Notes: a model not told the origin generated them from the sequence alone. A stretch of DNA of 64,000 bases from Aminivibrio pyruvatiphilus (GCF_004366815.1 NZ_SORI01000007.1:62001-126000), one strand, 5' to 3'. Positions 1-8,307 are shown, numbered from the stretch's first letter. Translations and numbers: made by a program.

Positions 1-613
1 CCGCTCCGGGGATGGTGGTCCAGAGGGTGGACCTGATATGGTCCATGACGTCCACTTCCGCCACAGCGGCGGCGAGGACCGTGGTGTCCGAGACGGGACT
101 GAGCTTGTCGCCGAAGTAGGCGCCCCCCACGATGGCCCCGGCGGCGGCGGCGGCGGGAATGCCGAGGCCGCCGGCGACGGCGGTGAGGGCTACGCCGAAG
201 GTGGCCGCAGTACCCCAGGACGTGCCCGTGAGCAGGGAGGCGAAGGAGCAGAGGAGAAAGGCCGCGGGCAGGAAAATCCGGGGAGTGAGAAGATCAAGCC
301 CTGTGGAGACAAGGTAGGGAATGGTGCCGGAGAGGGTCCATGCGGCGATGAGGGGCCCCACGCTGAGAAGGATACCAAGGGCCCCGGACGCCCGGGAGAA
401 CATGGGGAGCACTCCGTCGACGAAGAGGAGCCTCCACCCGAAGCCGTACTGCAGCCGGAAAAAAGCCGTGGTGAATATCCCGCAGAGGGCCAGCAGCACG
501 GCGATATGAATTCCGAACGCCAGGGTGCCCCCGGCGAGGATGGCAAGGATGCCGCCGAGGGCGGTCAGCGCCCCGGCAGCGGAAATGTCGCCCTGCTGTT
601 CCTCTTTCGCCAT
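1..613 (-). CDS. nhaC: NhaC-family Na+/H+ antiporter, partial (3' end outside window)
   Basis: Integral membrane antiporter exchanging Na+ for H+ across the cytoplasmic membrane. Only the first 204 residues are present; the frame stays open through position 1. The start is the ATG at 613-611, giving MAKEEQQGDISAAGALTALG. The hydrophobic segments and the block GTSWGTAATFG (about residues 130-140) followed by GDKLSPVSDT (about 168-177) are the signature of the NhaC family, where this block forms part of the ion pathway. The downstream neighbour on the other strand (729) is divergent, so this gene has its own promoter between 614 and 728. Family assignment is firm; which organic or inorganic partner is exchanged is not determinable, since some NhaC homologues exchange malate/lactate. 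Confidence 0.88.
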   Translation of the reverse strand, partial: MAKEEQQGDISAAGALTALGGILAILAGGTLAFGIHIAVLLALCGIFTTAFFRLQYGFGWRLLFVDGVLPMFSRASGALGILLSVGPLIAAWTLSGTIPYLVSTGLDLLTPRIFLPAAFLLCSFASLLTGTSWGTAATFGVALTAVAGGLGIPAAAAAGAIVGGAYFGDKLSPVSDTTVLAAAVAEVDVMDHIRSTLWTTIPGA

Positions 614-728
614 GCCCGTCCATCCCCTTCCGTAAAGCTTCCGGAAGACCACTATACCAGAGAAGGAGGGTGCCGGCGGGAATAAAAAATGGTAGGATGT
701 CCGGAAGAAGAGCGAAGGAGGGTTCCCC

Positions 729-1442
729 GTGGCAGATTTTCAGGACAGGCTTCCCCCCTACGGCGTGGAATTCAGCAGCCGGAAAACTCTGCAGATTTCA
801 GTCCACCCCGGCGGCCGGGTGACGGTGAAGGCTCCGATGTTTCTGGACCGGGCCGCCGTGGACAGGGCTGTAGAGGAAAAAAGGGAGTGGATACTGAAAA
901 AACTGGAGTATTTCCGCTCCGTCCCCGCCCCCGTTTCCCGTGCTCCCCTGGGGCAGGGAAGCCCGATCCCCTTTCTGGGAAAAATCTACCCGCTTGATAT
1001 CAGGGAGGGGAAACGGTTTGACGCCCTGATCGAGGGCGGTACCCTGCGGGTCACCCTGCGCAAGGGCACGGAGCCCCAGGCGTCCCTGCCCGGGCTTCTG
1101 AACCGGTGGTATTCCCTCAAGGCCGCTGAGGAGTTTCCCCTCGCCATGAAGCGGTGTCTTCCCATGTGCTCTTCTTTTCTGAAGGATGAGCCGCCCCTCC
1201 GGATCCGGACCATGCGCTCCCGGTGGGGAAGCTGCACCGGAAAAGGTGTCGTCACCCTGAATACCCTGCTGGTGAAGGCTTCTCCCGACTGCATCGACTA
1301 CGTGCTGCTCCACGAACTCTGCCATACCGTCCATCCGGACCACGGCAGGGGATTTTACTCTCTGCTGGAAAGTGTCCTCCCGGAATGGAAGGACCGAAGA
1401 AAGGAACTCCGGGAACGGGCGAAGGACCTTCTTTTCGTCTGA
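729..1442 (+). CDS. YgjP-type (DUF45) M48-like zinc metallopeptidase
   Basis: Predicted cytoplasmic zinc metallopeptidase of the YgjP/WLM (DUF45) family, 237 residues, the usual family length. GTG start at 729 preceded by AAGGAGG at 715-721. The zinc motif HELCH is at residues 195-199, with a third candidate ligand H205 in HPDHGRGF, and the conserved WGSC segment lies about 25-30 residues upstream. The N-terminal half (PYGVEFSSRKTLQISV and following) is the family's usual beta-rich region. No signal peptide. It stands alone: the next gene on the same strand begins about 300 bases downstream. The biological substrate of this family is not known. Confidence 0.85.
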   Translation: MADFQDRLPPYGVEFSSRKTLQISVHPGGRVTVKAPMFLDRAAVDRAVEEKREWILKKLEYFRSVPAPVSRAPLGQGSPIPFLGKIYPLDIREGKRFDALIEGGTLRVTLRKGTEPQASLPGLLNRWYSLKAAEEFPLAMKRCLPMCSSFLKDEPPLRIRTMRSRWGSCTGKGVVTLNTLLVKASPDCIDYVLLHELCHTVHPDHGRGFYSLLESVLPEWKDRRKELRERAKDLLFV

Positions 1443-1744
1443 AAAAATTATCTTTTCCGCTCAAAAATTCTGCGGGCCAATTGCGAAAGAGGCTCATTCT
1501 GATACAATAAATCTGCATCTCAGGATATTAACCGTTTACTCATACTGCCCTGCAGCCCTTTGCCCCGGAACGGGGCGCCCGCAGCAGGATGAATTATATT
1601 CAGCGCTGTTATATTTTTTATTTATTTGTTTTTTCTTGAAATACTGTTTCATATAATGATAAAATACCGTGGTCTGTACCGGTCCCTCCCGATGGATCCT
1701 GTACCTTTTCCAGGAGGGGCACCATCCACCCGGGAGGCGGGGTA
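1443..1744 (+). promoter_or_regulatory. Intergenic region with candidate promoter for the binding-protein/HD-GYP operon
   Basis: A 302-base gene-free stretch. It contains a small perfect hairpin GCCCCG-GAA-CGGGGC near 1561-1576 that could end the upstream transcript, then a strongly AT-rich tract. Candidate promoter elements are TTGAAA at 1636-1641 and TAAAAT at 1660-1665 with an 18-base spacer; a TATAAT at 1652-1657 is an alternative -10. Which -10 is used cannot be decided from sequence. Confidence 0.35.
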
Positions 1745-2875
1745 GTGACAAAGCGCTGGGTAGTTTTTTCCGCGGCTTTTTTGTGTATAATTTCACTTTT
1801 TCTCTGGCGTGGTACGCCTGAGATTGTGCCGGTGGCACTTCTCTTCGACGAGCGGGACACTACCGGAGCGGTGGTTTCCCGGCAGGCCCTCCAGTCCGTG
1901 GTGCTGGCCATGGAATATTTCAATTCCCGCTCATCCTCCAGAAAATTTCAGCCGGTCCTCCTTTCGGAGACCGACCCCTCCTCCGCCCTCCGGACAGCCG
2001 CTGAACGGAACGTCTCGGCCGTGGTGGGGGGAATTTCCGTGCCATCCCCGTCCCTTCTCTCCGAAGCCTCAAACCGCTTCGGGATTACCGTCATCTCCCT
2101 CGCACCGGGATCATTCCTCGCCAAGGGGGACGATCTTGTCTTTCGGCCCAGGCCGGACAGCGGCGGCCGTTCTCTTGGATCGGAGGCTAAAAAGCGGGGC
2201 ATGACAAACTATTCCGCCATCGTGAGCGGCTTCGAGAGCGGCTACGTACAGGAGTTCATCCGGGACTTCGAGGCAGGAGCCGGTGCTCCTCCCCGGAGGA
2301 CCATGATTTTCAGCGGCGACCTGAACAAGCAGATCGAAGATTTCGGACGGGTCGCCTCCGGGATGGACGCCATGCTCCTCGTCCTGCCCGACTGGCTGGC
2401 TGCCATCGCCCTCAGGGAGCTCCGCCTCAGAACGCCCGGGCTGCCTGTCTACGCTTCCAACAGGGCCGTATCCCACCGGACACCCCTCCTCGCGGGCGAT
2501 ACCGGTGAAGGACTGCTCACCGCCGCCGTCCTTCCCCGGGAATGGTTCCCCGGAGGAAGCGGTTTCCCCGGTTTCGTGGCTGATACCTACGGGGAACACA
2601 TCCCCCCCATCACCCTCTCCATCGGGTACGACGCCATTGCCATGCTCGACGCCGTCCTTGACCGGGCGGGAACGACGGATGCCGGGGCCGTGGCCCGCGC
2701 CATGGCCGGACTGGAGCGGGTTGAATCTTCCGCCGGGCCTGCATCCCTCGACGCCGGGGGCGACCTGCCCCTGCCCCAGGGAATCTTCTCCCTGACGAAA
2801 CAGGGATGGATTCCCGTCTCCGGGTCTTCCTCCCCCCGTTTTTCCTCCGTCACTCCGGGAGAAATCCCGCGATGA
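1745..2875 (+). CDS. Periplasmic ligand-binding protein (Peripla_BP_6 / Leu-Ile-Val-binding type)
   Basis: Extracytoplasmic type I periplasmic binding protein, 376 residues, with a hydrophobic N-terminal signal or anchor (about residues 5-21) followed by the fold's typical first strand IVPVALLFDERDTTG. The chain resembles amino-acid receptors of ABC transporters (YFNSRSS, AVVGGISVPSPSLLSEAS, ITVISLAPGS). GTG start at 1745. There is no permease or ATPase nearby. Instead its TGA overlaps the ATG of the HD-GYP gene by four bases (ATGA, 2872-2875), so the two are translationally coupled. The inference is that it is the ligand sensor for the downstream membrane c-di-GMP phosphodiesterase rather than a transport component. 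The ligand is unknown. Confidence 0.8.
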   Translation: MTKRWVVFSAAFLCIISLFLWRGTPEIVPVALLFDERDTTGAVVSRQALQSVVLAMEYFNSRSSSRKFQPVLLSETDPSSALRTAAERNVSAVVGGISVPSPSLLSEASNRFGITVISLAPGSFLAKGDDLVFRPRPDSGGRSLGSEAKKRGMTNYSAIVSGFESGYVQEFIRDFEAGAGAPPRRTMIFSGDLNKQIEDFGRVASGMDAMLLVLPDWLAAIALRELRLRTPGLPVYASNRAVSHRTPLLAGDTGEGLLTAAVLPREWFPGGSGFPGFVADTYGEHIPPITLSIGYDAIAMLDAVLDRAGTTDAGAVARAMAGLERVESSAGPASLDAGGDLPLPQGIFSLTKQGWIPVSGSSSPRFSSVTPGEIPR

Positions 2876-5091
2876 AACGGAAGACCATTTCCCTCGGCGG
2901 CTTTTTCACCGCCATTCTCCTGTTCTTTCTGTGCATCATTCTCCTCGAGGGAGGGCTCACCGCCTACTTCCGGATCAGTTCCCAGCTTCAGGAGTTCACC
3001 GAGCGGGGGGAGACCTTTACCAGGGTGGGCTCCCACTTTCTGAAGCAGCAGGTCCGCCGGGGAGAGGCCTCCGTCCGGGGGCTCGTCAGGGGATGGTCAT
3101 CCCCCGACAGGGAAAACGGCGTGCTCCTGGCCGCCGTTATGGAAGACAGCGCCATTGCCTCCGTCCTGAAGGGCTGGCTGCCCGAGGGGATGATCCTTCC
3201 CCGTGAAATCCTCGCTCCCGGCTGGAAAATGAACGATCTCCTCGACCAGTTCGGGAGGAACCTTCTCACCGGCACCATGACCGTGGACGGAAAAACCGTG
3301 TTCGCCGCCCTGGACCTGGATCTCAACGAGCTGAACGTGGCGGGGACGCCGGACATCCTTCCGGTCCTCTCCACCCCCACGGGATCGGTGGTCTGGACAG
3401 GCTCCGGGGAAGAGTCGCCGGGCCTGGTCTCCCACATCCGCGCCCGGGGCCTCGTGGCCAGAAAAGAAAGCGCCGAGGGCGCCTGGTCCCTCCTCCCGTC
3501 ACACTACGGCGAGCGGGTGGTCCTCCGGCAGGAACCCTTTCTTTACGGTCTTCAGCTGAGTCTCGTCTATCCCCTGTCAAGCCTTATCCGCAGCGCCATG
3601 TACGGCGCCGCCTTCTCCGGCTCCGCCACCGTGGCCGCCCTGCTGGCCATTTTCCTCATCTGGTTCGTCTGGAGACGGGGAATCTACAGCAGCATCAGGG
3701 ACATCACGTCCCTCGCCGAGGACATGAGCGCCAGGCTGGGAGACCTTGAGGGAGGGGACCACATCAGGGCCGCCGAGGCCATGTATTCCCTTTCGAGACG
3801 CTTCGCCGACCTGAAGGAAACCTTCGTCCTCGAGATGAACGCCTTCACCGGCAATCTGCGGAACCTTTTCCAGGTCATCTCCCAGCAGCAGGAGGAACTC
3901 ACCGCCTTCAACGAGGAGACGGAGGCCATGAACCAGGAGCTTGAGAATGTGAACAACCGCCTCGTCATGAGGGAGGCCCTGTGGGAGAGAACCCTGGAGT
4001 TCTCCCACACCTTCGCCCGGAGCGAGGATTCCCACCAGGCCATTTCCTCCACCCTCCACACCATACGGAGGGACGTGGGGGCCTTCGGCGTGCTCCTCTC
4101 GTCAGTGGAGGGAGACCACTACCGGCTCACCGCGTCGAGCGGGTACAACGGCGAACTCGCCCCCTTCACCATCCCGAAGAACGGCATTGCCGCCACGGAA
4201 AGCGTTCTCACCGGCGCCCCCCTGTGGGTGGAGGACATTTCCCGGCACCCTTCGGCAAGCCCCGTACACCCCTCCGTGAAAAGCGAGCTCCTCGTTCCCC
4301 TCTTCCAGAGCGGGGAGGAGGAGGGAGTGCTGGAGATCGCCTTCGACCGGGTCTCGAAGAAGGATCCCTTCCTCATCGAAACCCTCGTTCCTGTGGCCTC
4401 CTACCTCGGCGGGCTTGTCCACGGAGAGAAGATGCGCCGGGAGGTGGAGGCATCCTACTCCTACCTCGCGGAAAAGCTCCAGTTCGTCACGGGGATCTAC
4501 CATGACGAGACGGAAAACCACATCGCCCGCATCGGGGAGTACTGCCGGATTCTCGCGGGAGAGCTGGGCAAAAGCCATGCGGAACAGGAAAAAATAGCCC
4601 TCTTCGCGAGGCTGCACGACATCGGCAAGCTCAAGGTCCCGAGGGAGATCCTCTCAAAGCCGGACATTCTCACCGCCGAGGAGTTCAGGGTCATCACGGG
4701 CCATCCGGCCTGGGGCGCTGATATTCTCGGCGACGCGGCGTGGCTTGCCATGGCCAGGAGGATCTGCCTCACCCACCACGAAAAATGGGACGGAAGCGGT
4801 TACCCCAGAGGCCTGAAAGGCAGGCAGATTCCCTGGGAGGGACAGGTCACCGCCCTGGCCGACGTGTACGACGCCCTCCGGTCGTCCAGGGCCTACAAGC
4901 CCCCCTTCTCCCACGAACAGGCGGTGGAGATCATCACCAGGGGCGACGGCAGGGTGGAGCCCGGTCATTTCTCTCCGGAAGTCCTCCTGGCCTTCATCAG
5001 GCGGAGCGGAACCTTCAGGGAGATTTTCGAAACCATGAAGGACAGGGAGTTCTCTCCCGGGGAGCGGGAGCTTTCTCCTGACCGTTCCTGA
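2872..5091 (+). CDS. Membrane-bound GAF/HD-GYP cyclic-di-GMP phosphodiesterase
   Basis: Predicted c-di-GMP hydrolase, 739 residues. The start is the ATG at 2872, overlapping the upstream stop; the frame extends further 5' but that part lies inside the binding-protein gene. Order of parts: TM helix near residues 10-28, a roughly 200-residue periplasmic region, a second TM near 240-262 (VAALLAIFLIWFVW), a linker and coiled coil (QQQEELTAFNEETEAMNQEL), a GAF domain near 375-520, and a C-terminal HD-GYP domain. Catalytic features are intact: HD at 582-583 in HDIGK, HHEK at 635-638, and DGSGYP at 640-645. The topology and coupling to the binding protein suggest a periplasmic signal controlling c-di-GMP breakdown. 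Confidence 0.9.
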   Translation: MKRKTISLGGFFTAILLFFLCIILLEGGLTAYFRISSQLQEFTERGETFTRVGSHFLKQQVRRGEASVRGLVRGWSSPDRENGVLLAAVMEDSAIASVLKGWLPEGMILPREILAPGWKMNDLLDQFGRNLLTGTMTVDGKTVFAALDLDLNELNVAGTPDILPVLSTPTGSVVWTGSGEESPGLVSHIRARGLVARKESAEGAWSLLPSHYGERVVLRQEPFLYGLQLSLVYPLSSLIRSAMYGAAFSGSATVAALLAIFLIWFVWRRGIYSSIRDITSLAEDMSARLGDLEGGDHIRAAEAMYSLSRRFADLKETFVLEMNAFTGNLRNLFQVISQQQEELTAFNEETEAMNQELENVNNRLVMREALWERTLEFSHTFARSEDSHQAISSTLHTIRRDVGAFGVLLSSVEGDHYRLTASSGYNGELAPFTIPKNGIAATESVLTGAPLWVEDISRHPSASPVHPSVKSELLVPLFQSGEEEGVLEIAFDRVSKKDPFLIETLVPVASYLGGLVHGEKMRREVEASYSYLAEKLQFVTGIYHDETENHIARIGEYCRILAGELGKSHAEQEKIALFARLHDIGKLKVPREILSKPDILTAEEFRVITGHPAWGADILGDAAWLAMARRICLTHHEKWDGSGYPRGLKGRQIPWEGQVTALADVYDALRSSRAYKPPFSHEQAVEIITRGDGRVEPGHFSPEVLLAFIRRSGTFREIFETMKDREFSPGERELSPDRS

Positions 5092-5098
5092 AGTTTTT

Positions 5099-5107
5099 TG
5101 TGGATAA
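5099..5107 (-). promoter_or_regulatory. Isolated perfect DnaA box
   Basis: TTATCCACA on the minus strand, a perfect match to the bacterial DnaA-box consensus, eight bases after the HD-GYP stop codon and upstream of the TolB-like gene. It lies about 12 kb from the dnaA-flanking clusters. Several further CCACA-like trinucleotides follow, but no second full box was seen here. It may be a DnaA-responsive regulatory or titration site, or chance. Confidence 0.5.
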
Positions 5108-5213
5108 CCTTCCCACACTGTCCACATTCCCGCCCGGATTGTTTCAAAATAAGCTCTTTCCTGTATCATGGAATGACAGAATTCCGGAAAGAACTCTGGG
5201 AGGAGGTCCGTCC

Positions 5214-6149
5214 ATGAAGGGAAAAACGCTCTTAATCCTTGCGCTCGCCTGCATTCTGGTCCTGCCTGCACCCTCCGCCGGCTCGCCGGAGGCAACCGGT
5301 CCCGTTCCCTTTGTGTTTTCAAGGGGTGACGGGCTGTTCCTCACCGACACGGAAGGAAACAGCCCGGCTCTTATTAGAAAAGGATACGATCCGGAGATCT
5401 CCCCCGACGGAACCGAAGTGGCCTTCACCGTCGCGACGGGAAAGGACGGGGGCGGAAGGCAGATCGGCCTGTACACCATCTCCACCGCGAAATCGAGAAA
5501 CTACAGGTCCGTCATCCCCGGGGAGAACAGCTACGGTCCGAGGTGGTCCCCCGACGGAACCATGATCGTCTTCAACCACTGGGACCCGGAGCAGTCCGAC
5601 TGGGTCCTGGGGCTCCTCACCCTCACCGACGGAACCTTCCGGGTGCTCGCTCCCGAACTGAAGGGGGTCTACTCTCCCTTCTGGTCCGACGACAGCGCCT
5701 CGGTCTACTGCCACGACCTGGAGAACTTTTTCCGCGTCTCCGTGGAGACGGGACGCACGGCGGCCCTCCGGAGGTTCTCGGAGATTCTCGGCGAAGCCAT
5801 GCCCACCAGCGCCATCCGCTTCGCCGTCTCTCCCGACGGAACCCGCTGGCTTTTCGACGGTGAAGTGAAGGACACGTCCGACTGGCTGAAAAGCGGCGAC
5901 GGTCTCATCTCCGCCCTTTTCCTCCATACCCCCGCCGACGGGACGACCCGCCGGATCACCGGCGACCGCATATGCGCCATCGGCCCGGCATGGCTGCCGG
6001 GAGGGAAGGACTTCCTGTTCTACGGGTACACGGAGAAGGAGATCAGCGGAGAAGGCTCGGGTTTCGCCGTCTTCCGGGGCACCCTGCCGGAAGGAAAGAC
6101 AACCCTTTTGGTGCCCGACGGAGGAACCCCCTCGGCACGGATCCGCTGA
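5214..6149 (+). CDS. Secreted TolB-like WD40/PD40 beta-propeller protein
   Basis: Exported beta-propeller protein, 311 residues. The start is the ATG at 5214 with GGGAGGAGG at 5198-5206; the open frame begins earlier but lacks a ribosome site. A signal peptide is clear (MKGKTLLILALACILVLPAP, cleaved after ...PSAG). At least five PD40-like blades are visible, each with the SPDGT-type turn: YDPEISPDGTEVAF, YGPRWSPDGTMIVF, YSPFWSDDSASVY, FAVSPDGTRWLF and GPAWLPGGKDFLF. TolB itself works with Pal at the outer membrane, but no tol/pal genes are nearby, and this protein lacks the N-terminal TolB domain, so the role is unknown. It converges with tspO ten bases away. Confidence 0.8.
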   Translation: MKGKTLLILALACILVLPAPSAGSPEATGPVPFVFSRGDGLFLTDTEGNSPALIRKGYDPEISPDGTEVAFTVATGKDGGGRQIGLYTISTAKSRNYRSVIPGENSYGPRWSPDGTMIVFNHWDPEQSDWVLGLLTLTDGTFRVLAPELKGVYSPFWSDDSASVYCHDLENFFRVSVETGRTAALRRFSEILGEAMPTSAIRFAVSPDGTRWLFDGEVKDTSDWLKSGDGLISALFLHTPADGTTRRITGDRICAIGPAWLPGGKDFLFYGYTEKEISGEGSGFAVFRGTLPEGKTTLLVPDGGTPSARIR

Positions 6150-6159
6150 CAGGAAAGAT

Positions 6160-6666
6160 TTATCCGAGGAGCGCCGGATTCAGCCTCCAGACCGAATAGG
6201 CGAGGACAGCGGCGAAGGTGGTCCAGGCGAGATAGGGAACCAGCAGCAGCGCGGCCGCCGGGCGTATTCTGCGAAATTGTTCCATGGTGGCCGCAAGGAG
6301 AACCAAAAGCAGGAGAATCTCCGTGAAGGCAAGGGCCCCGCGCCGCCAGAAAAAGAATATCCAGCTCCAGAGGGCGTTTGCCCCGAGCTGGAGAAAAAAG
6401 AGGCCGAAAGCGGCGGGAGCTTCGCGGAACCCCCTCTCCCGCCAGGCCGTCCATGCGGAGAGCCCCATCATCAGGTACAGGACCGTCCATACGGGGCCGA
6501 AAATCCATGCAGGAGGGGCCCATGAGGGCCTGGACAGCTCCCCGTAAAAGGAGGGTGCGGCCGCCGTCGCCGCCCCACCGGCCGCCGCGGCGGCGAAACA
6601 GAGGGCAATCCAGCCTGCAAGCCCGGCAGCGTCCTTCAACCCGGTCACCCGTCGTTTTTCAATCAT
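6160..6666 (-). CDS. tspO: TspO/MBR family tryptophan-rich sensory protein
   Basis: Five-helix membrane protein of the TspO/peripheral benzodiazepine receptor family, 168 residues, which binds porphyrins and related ligands. Diagnostic segments are LSRPSWAPPAWIFGPVWT (around residues 45-62), the NALWSWIFFF helix, and the C-terminal PYLAWTTFAAVLAYSVWRLN. ATG at 6666 is preceded by AAGGAGGGG. It begins 30 bases after the stop of the FmdE-family gene on the same strand, so the two are probably cotranscribed. In other bacteria TspO affects tetrapyrrole export or stress signalling; a link to the metal-binding FmdE neighbour is only suggested by position. Confidence 0.93.
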   Translation of the reverse strand: MIEKRRVTGLKDAAGLAGWIALCFAAAAAGGAATAAAPSFYGELSRPSWAPPAWIFGPVWTVLYLMMGLSAWTAWRERGFREAPAAFGLFFLQLGANALWSWIFFFWRRGALAFTEILLLLVLLAATMEQFRRIRPAAALLLVPYLAWTTFAAVLAYSVWRLNPALLG

Positions 6667-6696
6667 TGTTCGCCCCTCCTTGCCAACGGACCGGGA

Positions 6697-7227
6697 TCAC
6701 GTCCCGGAACAGGGAATGCACACGGTCCGGCCGTCAGGAAGGGAAAGAAGCCGCGTTTCCATGGCTCTCTCGCCGCAGAGGGCACAGACCCCCGATTTTC
6801 TGATCACGGCCTTTTCGGGCATGGGTTCCTTCGGCTCCCCCACGGTGAACAGAACTTCATCGGCCTCCTCCAGAAGTCGCGCCGCCGACTCCTCCCTCGT
6901 GAGCTCCCTTTCCGGGGCGTTGAGGACAAGCCGGACCCCCTTGCCGTCGGAGCGCCTGAAAACGGTGAAGGCTTGCTTGCCGTAGTCCCGGAAATGGAGA
7001 TTGCCCTTGCCGAAAGTGCATCCGAGGATGAACTGCACCGCGTCCACGCCGCAGGCGTCGTTCTCCGTCACGGCCACCATCTCCTCGTCCCTGTCGCGGG
7101 ACATGCCGAGAAGCTTCAGGGCAAGATTTGAGGCCCGCCACCCGATAAGCACGCCGGGGCAGAAATGCCCGTGAAAATCCACAAGGGGTTTCAGTTCTTC
7201 GGGAAGAGGAAAATCGTTTATATCCAT
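6697..7227 (-). CDS. FmdE-family protein with C-terminal zinc ribbon
   Basis: Homologue of formylmethanofuran dehydrogenase subunit E, 176 residues. The start is ATG at 7227 (MDINDFPLPEEL), with AAGGAG just upstream; an in-frame ATG seven codons earlier lacks a good ribosome site. The FmdE domain shows HGHFCPGVLIGWRAS and ENDACGVDAVQFILGCTFGKGNL, whose Cys and His residues are conserved in the family. The C-terminus carries CALC...CIPC, a zinc ribbon of the type found fused to FmdE in many non-methanogens. There are no formylmethanofuran dehydrogenase catalytic subunits here, so a molybdopterin or metal-related accessory role is likelier than methanogenesis. First gene of the likely fmdE-tspO pair. 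Confidence 0.85.
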   Translation of the reverse strand: MDINDFPLPEELKPLVDFHGHFCPGVLIGWRASNLALKLLGMSRDRDEEMVAVTENDACGVDAVQFILGCTFGKGNLHFRDYGKQAFTVFRRSDGKGVRLVLNAPERELTREESAARLLEEADEVLFTVGEPKEPMPEKAVIRKSGVCALCGERAMETRLLSLPDGRTVCIPCSGT

Positions 7228-7324
7228 TGTTGGTCTCCTTGAAATCATTCGGGGTGTAATGCCACGTTTTTAAAATTTCGTAGCATCATTGTATCACCTT
7301 TTTACCGGGCGCCACCCGGAATTT

Positions 7325-7394
7325 CTGATTTTCACAGTTTTTTTCTCTTTTTTTCTCCGGGAAAGAGAAAAAAACAAAATCAGTAATTTTACTG
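7325..7394. repeat. AT-rich compound inverted repeats between divergent genes
   Basis: A 14-bp perfect inverted repeat (GTTTTTTTCTCTTT at 7337-7350 and its complement at 7362-7375) is extended outward by an 8-bp pair, CTGATTTT at 7325-7332 and AAAATCAG at 7376-7383, with a 4-base bulge. A second 14-bp palindrome, CAGTAATTTTACTG, follows at 7381-7394 and overlaps it. The site lies between the divergent FmdE and LysM/M23 genes. It could be a cruciform-forming operator or an RNA hairpin in a leader; no regulator can be named. Confidence 0.55.
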
Positions 7395-7467
7395 AGAAGA
7401 ACCCGCCGCCTGTCCGATACCATAACGTAATCATCGGTAATGCATCCTTATCGAGGGAGGCGATCCT

Positions 7468-8232
7468 GTGCCTTTTTTCCGGCGTTTCGCTTTCTTATCC
7501 GTTCTTTCATTCTTTTTTTCCGTTCTTGCAGTTCTTTCCTTTTCTCCGGCCGTTTCGGCCAATTCCCTTCCGTGGGTGGAACATTCGGTTCGCAGCGGTG
7601 AATCCGTGGCCTTCATCGCGGGAAGATACGGCGTATCCCCCCGGACCATCGAACGGGCCAACGAACTGTCCGTCCGGGAGGATGACGTCCTCCCCGGCGA
7701 GAAGCTGCTCGTTCCAAGGAAGGATTCGGATCTCCTGGCCACCATGGCGGAGTACAGGGCCCGCCAGAGAGGGGAAACCCTCGTTCCGCTGATCCGCATC
7801 GAAGAACCCCTTCCTCCGCCCCCTCCGCCGAAAAAAGCGGAAGCGGACCTGGCAGACGGAATCGAGCCCCTGATCAGGCCTCTCGAGGGAAGGGTGACCT
7901 CACCCTTCGGGAAAAGAGGAGGCAGGCTTCATGACGGCATCGACATCCCGGCCAGGCCGGGAACTCCCATTCTGGCCGTCCGGTCGGGAAGGGTCATTTT
8001 TTCAGGTGTCATCCGCGGTTTCGGGAATACAGTGACCATCGACCACGGCAACGGGTTCGTCACCCGGTACAGCCACAACAGCACCAACCTCGTCAAAAAA
8101 GGAGCCTGGGTCCGTCGGGGACAGCCGGTCGCCAAGGTGGGAAAAACCGGACGGACAAACTGCCATCACCTTCATTTCAGCGTTCTGGTCAACGGAAAAC
8201 CAGTGAATCCCGAAAAATACCTGCCGAAGTGA
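7468..8232 (+). CDS. LysM-domain M23 (LytM-type) murein endopeptidase
   Basis: Secreted cell-wall protein, 254 residues, GTG start with GAGGGAGG upstream. A signal peptide (residues 1-31, ending AVSA-N) is followed by one LysM peptidoglycan-binding domain (about 36-80: HSVRSGESVAFIAGRYGV) and, after a proline-rich linker (PPPPPPKK), a C-terminal M23 domain. Zinc ligands are present: H155 and D159 in LHDGIDIP, and H236 in HHLHF; H203-region SHNSTN matches the family's second His. With all ligands retained it is likely an active endopeptidase rather than an EnvC-like activator. Followed immediately by a strong terminator hairpin shared with the convergent gene. Confidence 0.9.
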   Translation: MPFFRRFAFLSVLSFFFSVLAVLSFSPAVSANSLPWVEHSVRSGESVAFIAGRYGVSPRTIERANELSVREDDVLPGEKLLVPRKDSDLLATMAEYRARQRGETLVPLIRIEEPLPPPPPPKKAEADLADGIEPLIRPLEGRVTSPFGKRGGRLHDGIDIPARPGTPILAVRSGRVIFSGVIRGFGNTVTIDHGNGFVTRYSHNSTNLVKKGAWVRRGQPVAKVGKTGRTNCHHLHFSVLVNGKPVNPEKYLPK

Positions 8233-8269
8233 CTGAAGCGGCAGGCACCTCCCCCGCTTTTTTCGTCAA

Positions 8270-8307
8270 TAACAGAAAACCCCGGACCTGTCCGGGGTTT
8301 TCTGTTA
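8270..8307. terminator. Bidirectional intrinsic terminator
   Basis: Perfect 17-bp stem (left arm 8270-8286, right arm 8291-8307) with a CCTG loop and AAAA/TTTT within the outer stem, so both strands give a hairpin with a U-rich flank. It separates the convergent LysM/M23 gene (ends 8232) and the minus-strand gene whose stop codon abuts it at 8310-8308. Confidence 0.9.

Noticed and set aside
38-685. Plus-strand frame rich in Gly/Glu at the left edge
   Set aside because: It is the complement of the NhaC antiporter, whose conserved motifs are plain on the other strand.
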